A DNA stretch of 64,000 bases, taken from assembly GCA_964430475.1 (NCBI GenBank), contig CAYSEQ010000003.1:48245-112244 (forward strand). Reading direction: 5' to 3'. Shown here piece by piece: positions 1 to 9,053 of the stretch. Made by a program: the position numbers and the translations under genes. The first letter of the stretch is position 1. Each line of letters begins with the position of its first letter. Origin of the DNA: CAYSEQ01 sp964430475. Its GTDB lineage: Bacteria; Patescibacteriota; Microgenomatia; UBA8517. The notes beneath the pieces were generated by a model. It ran no database searches, was not told the origin of the DNA, and saw only the letters and a list, made by a program, of their open reading frames with translations.

Positions 1-282
1 TTCATAGGAAGTCAAAGTCTCGTCTTGAAAAACAATCGGAATACGCAATCTCTTTCTAACCTTTTTCCCAAATTCCAGCGTTTCTTTAGCCATCCTAGCT
101 TCAGAAATCCCTAAAACCAACAAGTCTATTTTCTCCAATTGAATGACATTTCGGATTTTTCTTAGCACATCCTCAAAAGAATAAAATCTAAAAACAGTGT
201 AAGGCTGCGCAATTCCAGAATCGCTATCAGCCAAAGCTAGTCCAATTTTCTTTTTTCCAAAATCAACTCCTAATATCTGCAT
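1..282 (-). CDS. ruvX: RuvX/YqgF-type Holliday junction resolvase (3' end cut by window)
   Basis: Reading from the ATG at 282, 94 codons run to the window edge without a stop. The N-terminus has the RNase H-like opening GVDFGKKKIGLALAD, and near the edge comes DETLTSYE, both hallmark blocks of the YqgF/RuvX family, which acts on Holliday junctions or in 16S rRNA 5'-end maturation. The last 20 bases of the sortase gene overlap its start, so the two are probably co-transcribed and translationally coupled. No good Shine-Dalgarno sequence is visible. The C-terminal third, including the last acidic residue, lies outside the window. Family assignment is firm; which of the two proposed roles applies cannot be told from sequence. 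Confidence 0.88.
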   Translation of the reverse strand, partial: MQILGVDFGKKKIGLALADSDSGIAQPYTVFRFYSFEDVLRKIRNVIQLEKIDLLVLGISEARMAKETLEFGKKVRKRLRIPIVFQDETLTSYE

Positions 283-952
283 TTGCTTCTGTGGGTCTTG
301 CTAGTCTTGCCCTGACAATTAACCTTTTGGGTTTTCTTGGGTCTCCTGGGGGTGTACAGGTTACCAAAGTTAGGTAGCTATAGCTTGAATTTTGCTCTAG
401 AATTCCCAACTCTGTGGGTAACACTTCAAACATTTCCTCAACTTCATATTGGTAAGTAACCCCATCAAAATCCACATAGATCAAATCACCCTTATCAAGC
501 TTATAAAGAGTTGAGAATATTGAGAGATAATTTTTGGGATTGTAAAAAATTGGTAAAACTGAGTGTCCGAAAATAACTGTATTTCCAATTTCTCCTGGGA
601 AACTTGTACCTGCGTATTGGATAAGGCTTTGTGAAAGATCATCTCCGCCCACCTTGACAATTGCACTTTGAATATTTAACCTAGGAATTGTAATCGAGTA
701 GTATTTCACCGGGATTGAATTAAAATCCTTCTCACTAAGCCCCTCAAACCAGTTCCTTGCTTGGGTATAGTCTTTTTGGGAAAATTTAAAACTAGCCTTA
801 TCTGCATCTACCAAAGGACTGATAAGTAAAGGGTAGCGGCGAGCGGACTCCCATTCGTAGGAAAAGATAGGATAAAGACTCGAAAACAATATAACAACAC
901 CTGATAATCCCATAATCACCGCACAAATTCTTAGAATAATCTTCTGTGCCAT
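263..952 (-). CDS. Sortase family transpeptidase
   Basis: A membrane-anchored cysteine transpeptidase that would cleave a C-terminal sorting signal of exported proteins and join them to a surface acceptor. Counting from the upstream TTG at 958 (231 residues), it has an N-terminal membrane segment (about 8-30), the catalytic His in FGHS (His132), the catalytic Cys in TLVTC (Cys201) and the Arg of RLIVRARL (Arg212). I prefer the ATG at 952, two codons later. It starts just after the stop of the PilM/baseplate-J-like gene and overlaps ruvX. The class (D or E like) cannot be fixed by eye. A possible substrate with an LPQAG tail is encoded at 33305-33763. Confidence 0.9.
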   Translation of the reverse strand: MAQKIILRICAVIMGLSGVVILFSSLYPIFSYEWESARRYPLLISPLVDADKASFKFSQKDYTQARNWFEGLSEKDFNSIPVKYYSITIPRLNIQSAIVKVGGDDLSQSLIQYAGTSFPGEIGNTVIFGHSVLPIFYNPKNYLSIFSTLYKLDKGDLIYVDFDGVTYQYEVEEMFEVLPTELGILEQNSSYSYLTLVTCTPPGDPRKPKRLIVRARLARPTEANADIRS

Positions 953-963
953 AACCAATTTTG

Positions 964-3213
964 CTATTGATTTTCCGCAGTTAATTCTACCTCAATATTT
1001 TTCGCGACATGAGGAAGAGTTTTTAACCTACCGGGAAAGGTAGGCCGAATCCTAATCTCTGCCCTTACAAACCCAGGTACTTCCTTCTCCAATGTCTCCT
1101 CCGCTACATCGATATACCGCCCTCTAACCCTTTCTACTACCTTATCAGTATCAACCTTAGGCAGAAGGTTTGCGGAAACTTTTAATTTATACTGATACAA
1201 ATTATCTTTCATAGTTTTTACATCAAAACTGAAATTCATTTGTTCACTCTTGAGGACAAAACCCTCAGGTAATTTTTCCGAAAGCTTTTCCTGAGAAACT
1301 CTGACTAAATCTTCCTTCTTAACAAAAACCCCCTTAACCTTTAAGGTTAAAAGGAGCTTTAAACTAGTAGCTTCATCACCTACCTTATTACTAAATTCTT
1401 CGGAAGAAGAAGAAACACTAATTGATTCTTCGATAAAAAATTCATCGCTTGATAATTTTTTCAGAAATTCTTGCTTAGCTTTATCTAAAAGTTCATCTTC
1501 CAACTCTTTGCTTAGAAGTTCGCGGTCTTTCTCGGAAACTGCACTTATCTCACGGCTTGAACCGCCACTAAATGCGTTTTCATTTTTTGCTTCAACATCG
1601 TTAGTGGAAAAGTTTGCAACACTAAAACTTGTACCCGAGGCAAGATTGTACTGTGCACCAATGTCTTCAGCCGTAACCGGACCTTTTGCAGTTCCTGGCG
1701 AACTTGCACTCCCACTAGCAACAGTCAATGTCGTATCGAGTATAAAATCAAGGTCATCCGGACCATGAATAATCGTCCCTGTAGGAAGAGTCAACTCTGG
1801 CCCAACCCTATAAAAAGTAACTTCGCCCTTTGCTTTTTCTCCGACGGTTTTTGTACCTGTTGTCTCCCTAGTTCTTTCTCCTGAAACCTCTACTTCCTCA
1901 ATTCTGCCTCCAACAACCAATGCCTCCGAATTTTGGCTTAAGTCTTGAGTATTACTAACTATTATATCAATCTCCTCCTTCAATGACCGAGGTGCTACAT
2001 AAATTGTTATTTCAGCTTTAGGATAAAACCACCAGAACAAAAATCCTAAAGCCATAAAAATAAAAAGGGTTAAAAATCCGTAAAAAATGGGTGTTTTTAC
2101 TGGACCTCTGAAAAGATTTATAGGAAAACTTAGAACTTGCAAAATACCTTCTTTCAACCTTCTCTTTATAGCATTTATTACACCAACCAAATAAGACGAG
2201 ACCTTGGAATTTGAAACCGAAGTGTCTATTTGGGTTTTTGAGCTTGAAAATTCATCTACTTGAAGATAGTCAGGTGAAGGAGGCAACTGAGAAACCTCTT
2301 CTTCTTTTGCTTGGGATACTGACACATCCTTTTCCAAAACAAAACCCATTTCTTGAGGAGAAACTTTTTCTTCCTCCTCATCTTCTTTAGGCTTGGCTGT
2401 TTCATCAACCCCCACGGAAGCCTCCTCTGGGAAATTCTCTTTGGCTAAACTTATCGAAGTTGCCTTTCCTATTTCCGCCGCACCAGCAAGTGACACAGCG
2501 CTTACCTTATTTATAGGGTCAATAATTTCAACCTTTGGTGTATGAAAAAACTTTAACTTGTCTTGCTCTTCCCACTTTACATTCAAAATCATCTGCCTAG
2601 CTTCTTCTAATTCTCCTTCCTTGCCGTTGTAAAGCACAAACCTTGAAGGGAGATCTACACCAACAAAACGCGAAAGGCCCTCTATAAGATCGTCAGCTAA
2701 AGATACACTTCTTGCGACATTGCTTGTGCCTACTAAATTTCCAAACTTAAACACAGAGATTTCAATATTGTCTTTATAGACTCCAATTATTACTGCATTA
2801 ACTGCACCACCTTCCTGACTCTTGATAAAGTGAGCTATAGCTTCAGATATAACAACAAATCCTATAGGAGTAAGGGATAGTTCTGAACATAAAGACTTTA
2901 CTTTTTCAAGATATTCTTCCTTGATTTGGTCGCCTGAAATCCAAGATGAGGGAAAACCAAAGACAGCCTTTGATGGTTCACGCTCTTGTGGTTTGAACTT
3001 TTGAATCGCGGAGGATAATGCGGAATCCGCTGCATCTACCAACTCCGGGTCTTCTTGCCAAGGACAGGAATTACTGCTTGCAATAACCTGCGTACTATTT
3101 TCAAAAATCCTCCATATGCCTGCAGTTACCCAACCTGGCTCAATTATTAATGACCAATAATATTCTTCCGAATCTCCGAAAGATTCTTTGGGCAGAAATT
3201 TTTTAAAATTCAT
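964..3213 (-). CDS. Fusion of PilM/FtsA-like actin fold, membrane segment and baseplate-J-like domain
   Basis: A 749-residue protein of three parts. Residues about 15-250 resemble the actin-like fold of PilM/FtsA proteins. Residues about 255-370 form an acidic, low-complexity linker. One membrane helix lies at about 374-397. The remaining 350 residues are extracytoplasmic and include a glycine/serine-rich beta region (about 460-570) like the baseplate J/gp47 domains annotated in Microgenomates proteins. The topology would put the actin-like part in the cytoplasm and the rest outside. It sits upstream of the sortase gene on the same strand. Domain names are from recalled family features, so the actin-like assignment is moderate and the function is unknown; a part in pilus or surface-appendage assembly is inference. 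Confidence 0.6.
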   Translation of the reverse strand: MNFKKFLPKESFGDSEEYYWSLIIEPGWVTAGIWRIFENSTQVIASSNSCPWQEDPELVDAADSALSSAIQKFKPQEREPSKAVFGFPSSWISGDQIKEEYLEKVKSLCSELSLTPIGFVVISEAIAHFIKSQEGGAVNAVIIGVYKDNIEISVFKFGNLVGTSNVARSVSLADDLIEGLSRFVGVDLPSRFVLYNGKEGELEEARQMILNVKWEEQDKLKFFHTPKVEIIDPINKVSAVSLAGAAEIGKATSISLAKENFPEEASVGVDETAKPKEDEEEEKVSPQEMGFVLEKDVSVSQAKEEEVSQLPPSPDYLQVDEFSSSKTQIDTSVSNSKVSSYLVGVINAIKRRLKEGILQVLSFPINLFRGPVKTPIFYGFLTLFIFMALGFLFWWFYPKAEITIYVAPRSLKEEIDIIVSNTQDLSQNSEALVVGGRIEEVEVSGERTRETTGTKTVGEKAKGEVTFYRVGPELTLPTGTIIHGPDDLDFILDTTLTVASGSASSPGTAKGPVTAEDIGAQYNLASGTSFSVANFSTNDVEAKNENAFSGGSSREISAVSEKDRELLSKELEDELLDKAKQEFLKKLSSDEFFIEESISVSSSSEEFSNKVGDEATSLKLLLTLKVKGVFVKKEDLVRVSQEKLSEKLPEGFVLKSEQMNFSFDVKTMKDNLYQYKLKVSANLLPKVDTDKVVERVRGRYIDVAEETLEKEVPGFVRAEIRIRPTFPGRLKTLPHVAKNIEVELTAENQ

Positions 3214-3366
3214 ATCCCTTATTTTTGAGACTAAAAAAATCTATAAACTCCTTTTTAAAATATCCTTTCCTCAAAATCCCAACGGTTAATTCCTGACTAC
3301 TTCCTACATCCCACTAAATCCAAAATTCAAAAATTCGGATGCTTAAAGATTATTTATAAACTTCCT

Positions 3367-5187
3367 CTATTTTTCTAAAACGCTATAAATTCTAATAAGC
3401 CCACTTCCTACTTTTTCCTGCTTCTTAATTTTAACACGCCCTATCTCAGAAGTACGAGAAACATGAGGTCCTCCACAAAATTCTTTACTGAACGCATTCT
3501 CTAAGCTTTCTCCGATAAAATAAACCTTTACCATATCAGCGTATTTCTCATTAAAGGCATGTATGGCTCCAGTTTTTAAAGCCTTGTCTTTAGGCATGAT
3601 CTGAAAATTGACGGGTAGGTCCTTCTCGATAACATCATTAACCATATCTTCGACTGCCTTAAGCTGGCTATCGCTTAATTTCTCGGGATTAGGAAAATCA
3701 AATCTACTTCTTTCTTTAGTTATGTTTTGTCCCATCTGGATAACATGCTCACCCAGTATCTTTCTTAAAGAGGCTAATAAAAGATGCGTTGCTGTGTGGA
3801 GCTTGATTGTCTCAGGTGAATTATCAGCAAGTCCTCCTTTAAATACTCCCGCTGAGGTTGTACGACTTAAATCCCTATGTTTTTGAAATTCTCTCTCAAA
3901 CTCCTTTTCGTCTAATCTCAAACCCTTTTTTTGGGCTAATTCCTTGGTAACCTCAAACGGAAAACCATAAGTCTGGTATAGGTCAAAGGCAATCTTAGCA
4001 TCAATCTCTTTTTTTTCTTCAATAATTTTTAGACCATACTCAAGGCTCCTACTGAATTTCAAAAGTTCCTCCTCTAAGACATTTTCTACCTCTTTTCTAA
4101 AAATTCCACTATCAGGAAGTATTTCTTGATAAGTCCTTATTACTTCGTCCCCAAGGTCCTTTAGCTGAGGTATGGAGACTATTCCCTGTCCAAGCTGATA
4201 AAACTTGACTGCACTTCTCCTTATCAGCCTTCGCAACACATAGCCATGTAATTTATTTGAAGGAAGTACCTTGTTTGCTATTAAAAAAACACTCGCTCGT
4301 ATATGATCCGCTATTACCCTAAACTCTGGTTTGTTCTTCTCATACTCTAAACCGGTCAGTTTTTCAATCTCCAACAAAAGATTTTTGAAAAGATCAGTCT
4401 TAAAAACATCCGGATCATCGTTAGTAGCTGCAGTAATCCTTTCCAAACCCCCTCCAAAATCAACATTTTTTTGAGGCAGTTCTTGCAACCTACCCTCAAC
4501 CTTCTTATATTGAATAAAAACGGAGTTTCCTATTTCCAAAAATCTTCCACAGTTACAGTTAGGATGGCAAGGACGAGAGGCGTTTTCCGAATTCTCATGA
4601 ATCTTTTTTTTAGCATCAGGGTCAAAATCGTAAAAAACTTCTGAATCTGGACCACCTATTTCTCCAATAGGCATTTCATCGGGTGTCCCGCTCCTACTCC
4701 ACCAATTTTTCTCCACTCCATAATAAAAAATCCTTTCTTTGGGAATGCCTATCTTTTTCCAAATATGAGTTGATTCTTCATCTCTGGGAACATTTTTATC
4801 ACCTTTAAAAACAGTCACCCACAACCTTTCCTTGGGTAAACCTAACTTTTGGGTCAAAAATTCAAAAAACCAGACCAACTGTTCCTTCTTGAAATAGTCA
4901 CCAAAACTCCAATTGCCAAGCATTTCAAAAAAAGTAAGATGGTGAGTATCACCAACCTCTTCTATATCAACAGTACGTATACATGGCTGGGAGTTAACAA
5001 GTCTTTTTTTGCCCGAAGGGTGAGGTTCACCCATAAGGTAGGGGACTAGGGGTTGCATTCCTGAAGAAATAAAAAGGGTTGTAGGATCATCTTCCAAGAC
5101 TAAAGGGGCGGGGGCTATTTCAATATGATTTCTGGGAAATTCCTTAAAAAACTCTATGAATTTAGTTCTAACTTTTCTTGACTCCAT
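3367..5187 (-). CDS. alaS: Alanine--tRNA ligase, compact form
   Basis: Charges tRNA-Ala with alanine. The class II catalytic core is clear, with the CHPNCNCGRFLEIGN block (residues 207-221) and GGGLERI (245-251). The editing site is also present: HTATH (464-468) and Cys571/His575. At 606 residues it is far shorter than the usual 850-880: the beta-barrel part that normally precedes HxxxH (with the ESGGQ block) is absent and so is the C-terminal C-Ala domain. The frame is open up to a possible start at 5268, but homology starts at the ATG at 5187, and a TATAAT box ends 10 nt before that ATG, suggesting a leaderless start there. A small membrane-protein gene lies just upstream. Confidence 0.93.
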   Translation of the reverse strand: MESRKVRTKFIEFFKEFPRNHIEIAPAPLVLEDDPTTLFISSGMQPLVPYLMGEPHPSGKKRLVNSQPCIRTVDIEEVGDTHHLTFFEMLGNWSFGDYFKKEQLVWFFEFLTQKLGLPKERLWVTVFKGDKNVPRDEESTHIWKKIGIPKERIFYYGVEKNWWSRSGTPDEMPIGEIGGPDSEVFYDFDPDAKKKIHENSENASRPCHPNCNCGRFLEIGNSVFIQYKKVEGRLQELPQKNVDFGGGLERITAATNDDPDVFKTDLFKNLLLEIEKLTGLEYEKNKPEFRVIADHIRASVFLIANKVLPSNKLHGYVLRRLIRRSAVKFYQLGQGIVSIPQLKDLGDEVIRTYQEILPDSGIFRKEVENVLEEELLKFSRSLEYGLKIIEEKKEIDAKIAFDLYQTYGFPFEVTKELAQKKGLRLDEKEFEREFQKHRDLSRTTSAGVFKGGLADNSPETIKLHTATHLLLASLRKILGEHVIQMGQNITKERSRFDFPNPEKLSDSQLKAVEDMVNDVIEKDLPVNFQIMPKDKALKTGAIHAFNEKYADMVKVYFIGESLENAFSKEFCGGPHVSRTSEIGRVKIKKQEKVGSGLIRIYSVLEK

Positions 5188-5197
5188 ATTGAATTGA

Positions 5198-5203
5198 ATT
5201 ATA
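5198..5203 (-). promoter_or_regulatory. TATAAT box immediately upstream of alaS
   Basis: On the minus strand a perfect TATAAT is followed by exactly 10 nt and then the alaS ATG. A transcript starting 6-7 nt after the box would have almost no leader. No clear -35 element is seen at the usual distance. It is one of five such arrangements in this window. Confidence 0.5.
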
Positions 5204-5289
5204 GCGTTGATAGAAGTTTGAATCCAGATTAAAAACTCAAGAAAGATCCAAGTACGAGTTTCCTGCAAGAGGTATTTATTAAAGAAAAC

Positions 5290-5571
5290 TTAACCCTTTT
5301 CAGGCTCATTAGTTCGGGAGCTGCCTACATTTACCTCACCTTCACCCAATTTCTCCATCTTTTTATTTTTACCAAAAAGCTCTAAAATCCCAGTGATCTT
5401 TTCTGGTCTTATCAATCCTCCTCCCAGGATAGCGTCTTCTAAGATGCTATTTAATCTTTTTAAGGTACGTCTTAAATCAAGAATTATTAAAACAACCTGC
5501 ACTCCCACTATCACAAGAAGAATCGTTAAAGAGACTATAACTACTGCAAGTAACTTTTGTAGTCCATCCAT
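5290..5571 (-). CDS. Small single-pass membrane protein of unknown function
   Basis: A 93-residue product with one strongly hydrophobic segment at about residues 7-31, followed by a basic amphipathic stretch and a polar glycine- and glutamate-rich tail. I recognise no family. It lies between the RodZ-like gene and alaS on the same strand, 54 nt after the RodZ-like stop, so it is probably in that operon. The predicted topology is a short N-terminus, one membrane helix and a cytoplasmic tail of about 60 residues. The same-strand context and codon usage like its neighbours support a real gene, but the function is not known. Confidence 0.55.
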   Translation of the reverse strand: MDGLQKLLAVVIVSLTILLVIVGVQVVLIILDLRRTLKRLNSILEDAILGGGLIRPEKITGILELFGKNKKMEKLGEGEVNVGSSRTNEPEKG

Positions 5572-5625
5572 ATTTCCTTATTTTATGCTTGTCCAAGTTT
5601 ATACTAAAATTTCTTAAAGACTTAC

Positions 5626-6255
5626 CTAACTTTTTAAATTTGGTTCTATCTTACGTCTAACAACAGTCTCTTTTCCAGCCCTAGATTTAGCCAACACCAC
5701 GATCTCATAAGTTTTTTCTGAAATCTCGATTTCAGCTTCAAACCTACCATCCTCTCCAACTAATGTTGGCTGGTTATTTATAAGAACAGCAGCATCAGGA
5801 TCAGTTTTCCCCTTGACGATAAGCACCTTTCCAAATACTTTCTGATTTTCTGTAGGGGACTCTATCAAAAGTTCAGGCGGTTTTATAAAATTAAAATATT
5901 CATAAATCAAATAACCTACAATAAACAAGCCAGCCAAAACTACTCCCAAAATAAAACTTAACCTTGGAGTCCAAACAAACTTTTCGGGAATCTCCACTTT
6001 GGGATTTATCTTAACTTCCCTCGGGGGATAGTCTCTTCTTAAAAGGGCGAGAAGAAAAGACTCGTTAAGTTTAAGGATGGACGAAAGACTCTTGACAAAA
6101 CCCACGACTACTGGATATTCTGGCAACTTTCCCCAGTCTCCTTTTTCTAAGGCTTCAATGAACTCTTTTTTAATCTTAGTTTCTTTCTCAAGCCTCTCCC
6201 TGGAAAGTTTCTTTTTGACACGTGCTTCCTTGATTATTCCACCAATAGACTTCAT
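5626..6255 (-). CDS. RodZ-like membrane protein with N-terminal helix-turn-helix
   Basis: 209 residues. Residues 1-70 form a Cro/CI-type helix-turn-helix of the RodZ kind (start GGIIKEARVKKKLSRERLEKETKI). Residues about 98-118 are a membrane helix and the extracytoplasmic part (about 128-203) looks like one Ig-like beta domain (TDPDAAVLINNQP... DGRFEAEIEI). In RodZ proteins the HTH binds MreB and helps keep cell shape; no mreB gene is in the window, so the partner is unknown. The gene lies 87 nt downstream of ftsK on the same strand, which fits a division/shape role. The C-terminal domain is more like a bacterial Ig-like module than the DUF4115 domain of classical RodZ. Confidence 0.75.
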   Translation of the reverse strand: MKSIGGIIKEARVKKKLSRERLEKETKIKKEFIEALEKGDWGKLPEYPVVVGFVKSLSSILKLNESFLLALLRRDYPPREVKINPKVEIPEKFVWTPRLSFILGVVLAGLFIVGYLIYEYFNFIKPPELLIESPTENQKVFGKVLIVKGKTDPDAAVLINNQPTLVGEDGRFEAEIEISEKTYEIVVLAKSRAGKETVVRRKIEPNLKS

Positions 6256-6342
6256 AAATAGGACAAACTCAACAAAGTGGATAAATATTATTAAAATACT
6301 CGTTCATACATAAATCTTTTTAAATTAAAAGGTTATTCTACT

Positions 6343-8466
6343 CTAATCCACTTGACCCTGGCTTATGTTTTTACTAAAAACCTCCTCTGGATTTCTAATT
6401 AGAACATCTCTGTGTTTGGAGGGTTTGGAAGGATCTTGTGGCCCAACCACACCTGCCTCCTCTAATTGATCCAAAATTCTGGCAGCCCGGGCGTAACCTA
6501 TTGAAAGTCTTCTTTGAAGAAGTGTTGCTGATGCTTTCTCATATTGACAAACCAGCTCAACTGCCTTTCTAAAAAGTTCATCAACCTCCATACTCACTCC
6601 TTGGATTGTCAAACCTCCGGATTCGGCTTCAACTGTAATTTCTGGAGCATATTGCGGAGTCATTCCCTGACCTCTTAAGAAAGTAACCAAGGCATTTACA
6701 TCCTTGTCGCTCACATAAGCACCTTGTATTCTCAAAGGCTTTGCTGCATCCGGGGGAAGATAAAGCATGTCACCTCGCCCTAGAAGTTTTTCTGCACCTT
6801 GCATATCTAAAATCACCCTTGAATCAACTTGGGATGGAACTGCAAACGCGATTCTACATGGGATATTTGCCTTAATTAAACCTGTAATCACCTCAACGGA
6901 GGGGCGTTGAGTAGAAAGTACCATATGAATCCCCACAGCTCTACTCATCTGAGCTATCTTGGTTATCGCGTCCTCAACTTTGACAGGTGAAAAAAGCATA
7001 ACCTCGGCCAACTCGTCAATTATCAAAACTATATAGGGGAGAGTTTGAAATCCGCTCACTTCGTTGTAGGTTTGAATGTTTCTTACGCCTGCTTGCGCAA
7101 AAAGCTTATAACGTCTTTCCATCTCCTCTTGAATCCAATTAAGTGCTGAAATGACCTTCTTGGGATCAACAATCACTGGTGTTAAAAGATGAGGAATATC
7201 ATTATAGTTAGTAAGTTCCACTCTTTTGGGATCAACAAGTATAAATTTAACCTCCGAGGGACTTGCCCTAAAAAGCATAGAACAAAGAAAGGTGTTTATA
7301 CAAACGCTTTTGCCAGAACCTGTTTGACCAGCAATAAGCACATGAGGCATTCGAGATAAATCAGCAACAACAGGTTTCCCAGAAACATCTAAACCCAACG
7401 CAACAGCAAGCTTACTGGGATTTTTCTTCATGGTGTCAGACTCCAACATTTTCTTTAAAGGAACAAACTCCGGACTTCTATTGGGAAGTTCTATTCCAAC
7501 CAAGGAACGTCCTGGAATGGGGGCTTCAATTCTAATCGTTCCAGTGGGCGCAGCCAAAGCAAGGGCAAGATTTCTCTCTAAACCTGTGATTTTTGAAAGC
7601 TTAGTCCCAAGACCAACCTGGAGGGCATACTGCGTAACTGCTGGACCTAGATTTACTTCAACAACTTTAGCGGTAATACCGAAACTTTCTAGCGTCTGTT
7701 CAATGTTTGCAGCATTCTCTTTGATATCGCCCCTATCTGCTTTTCCTATTTCTCCTTCTGAAAGCAGTTCCAATGGCGGATATTTCCAGATTTTTTCCTC
7801 ACCCGGAACATTACTTATCAACTTATCTTGCACCAGTAAATCCTGAGTAGTTTTAATTTTTGAAGAATCTTGTATCTCAGTGTTTTTCAAAGAAGCTGTG
7901 GATTTAACTCCTTCTCCTATAACGTTGAGAGGGGTCTTACCAAAAATATCGAGCTTCTTTTTCACACCTCCCTCCCTCACGATAAATTGCCTATAAAATC
8001 TAACTAAAAACTCCAAAATCTGATCAAGAGAGGTATTAAAAAGAATCAGTACTCCCACCAAGGTTGTACTTCCAAGAACAATGTACGCACCAATAGGAGT
8101 TACCAGGACTGATATTCCTTCGAATGCTTTGTCCCCTAAGAACCCAGATCTTGTCAAGGAAACAAAAGAGACAAAAAAAAGTAAGCTCCCAATCACTACA
8201 TTAGGTTGCCCTAATGGGGTCTTAAATCTAGAGACTAGAAACGCAAATGAAATAAAAATAAAGGGTAAAAAAATACTAGCCCAGGAAAATAGACTAAACA
8301 AAATCTCGTTTATCCTATTAAGAAGAAGCCCCCTTCTTGAAAAAGAAATTAGTACCAATCCTGCTAACAAAAAGAAGGTAATTTGGACAATAGAAAAGAC
8401 GGTGGCTGTTTTGAGCTTAGGTCGAAACGCTCGTTTATCTTTTAACCTCTTTCTTCTACTTTTCAT
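6343..8466 (-). CDS. ftsK: DNA translocase FtsK/SpoIIIE
   Basis: Membrane-anchored hexameric DNA pump that clears and segregates chromosome termini at division. At 707 residues it has four N-terminal membrane segments (about 22-42, 52-80, 88-105, 118-146), a short linker, the motor with Walker A GQTGSGKS (380-387) and Walker B IVLIIDELAE, and a C-terminal winged-helix gamma domain (about 630-700) that reads orientation sequences. The linker is short compared with E. coli FtsK. The start at 8466 is an ATG; a TATAAT box lies 18 nt upstream of it. Upstream lies a decayed gene and then RNase J on the same strand. Confidence 0.95.
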   Translation of the reverse strand: MKSRRKRLKDKRAFRPKLKTATVFSIVQITFFLLAGLVLISFSRRGLLLNRINEILFSLFSWASIFLPFIFISFAFLVSRFKTPLGQPNVVIGSLLFFVSFVSLTRSGFLGDKAFEGISVLVTPIGAYIVLGSTTLVGVLILFNTSLDQILEFLVRFYRQFIVREGGVKKKLDIFGKTPLNVIGEGVKSTASLKNTEIQDSSKIKTTQDLLVQDKLISNVPGEEKIWKYPPLELLSEGEIGKADRGDIKENAANIEQTLESFGITAKVVEVNLGPAVTQYALQVGLGTKLSKITGLERNLALALAAPTGTIRIEAPIPGRSLVGIELPNRSPEFVPLKKMLESDTMKKNPSKLAVALGLDVSGKPVVADLSRMPHVLIAGQTGSGKSVCINTFLCSMLFRASPSEVKFILVDPKRVELTNYNDIPHLLTPVIVDPKKVISALNWIQEEMERRYKLFAQAGVRNIQTYNEVSGFQTLPYIVLIIDELAEVMLFSPVKVEDAITKIAQMSRAVGIHMVLSTQRPSVEVITGLIKANIPCRIAFAVPSQVDSRVILDMQGAEKLLGRGDMLYLPPDAAKPLRIQGAYVSDKDVNALVTFLRGQGMTPQYAPEITVEAESGGLTIQGVSMEVDELFRKAVELVCQYEKASATLLQRRLSIGYARAARILDQLEEAGVVGPQDPSKPSKHRDVLIRNPEEVFSKNISQGQVD

Positions 8467-8593
8467 TTTGGTACAGGCGAAATCATTATAACAATTTTAA
8501 TCCTAATAAAAGCAAATTTGTATAAAAAAAACTTTGTCGGGTTTATAAAAACTAGCCAGATTTCAAAAATTTAGTCAGAAAAACTAAAATCTC

Positions 8594-9026
8594 CTATAAA
8601 GGTCCTGGAAATTTTGCCAGCGTTTCAATTCCTTCCGCCTTGACTCTAAGATTGCTAGATAAGACCTCCACTCCAAGATGATCAAGGTGGCGAATATTTA
8701 CTATTAATAGCTTGTATCTCGGATCAATGTTTTTTCTCCAACGATTAACTTGAGGGCTTCAAAATAATCTCTTAACTCGTCCAGGTTCTTAAACACATAC
8801 TTCCTTAAGACCTTATAGCCCAAAATAGTTTCTTAAAAATCTTTCTTTGGCTTTTGATTCATCAAAATTCTGGGGTCCTTCAAAAGCCTTTCTTGTAACC
8901 TCCAATAAAGTACCTTCCTTTTTTGAAGTCCTCTACCTATTTTGCCTTTGTATATTCTTTCGTCCCAACTGTTTGTGAAGATTCCCAACCACTTCTTGAC
9001 TCTGAAAGGTTCTCTTCCTCGGACAT
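8594..9026 (-). pseudogene. Decayed gene of unknown family with several frameshifts
   Basis: No single frame covers this 587-nt gap between ftsK and the RNase J gene, but the minus strand can be read as one protein of about 140 residues if three shifts are allowed. It opens with ATG at 9026 (MSEEENLSESRSGWES), shifts frame near 8935 where the first frame meets TAG, continues through EVTRKAFEGPQNFDESKAK, shifts near 8820 (NYFG to YKVLRKYVF), continues KNLDELRDYFEALKLIVGEK, shifts in an A-run near 8733, and ends NIRHLDHLGVEVLSSNLRV ... FPGPL then TAG at 8594. All pieces are protein-like and in the right order. Real decay or sequencing errors in homopolymers are both possible. I recognise no family. 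Confidence 0.65.
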
Positions 9027-9053
9027 AATATTAATTTACATAGGAATCAAAAC

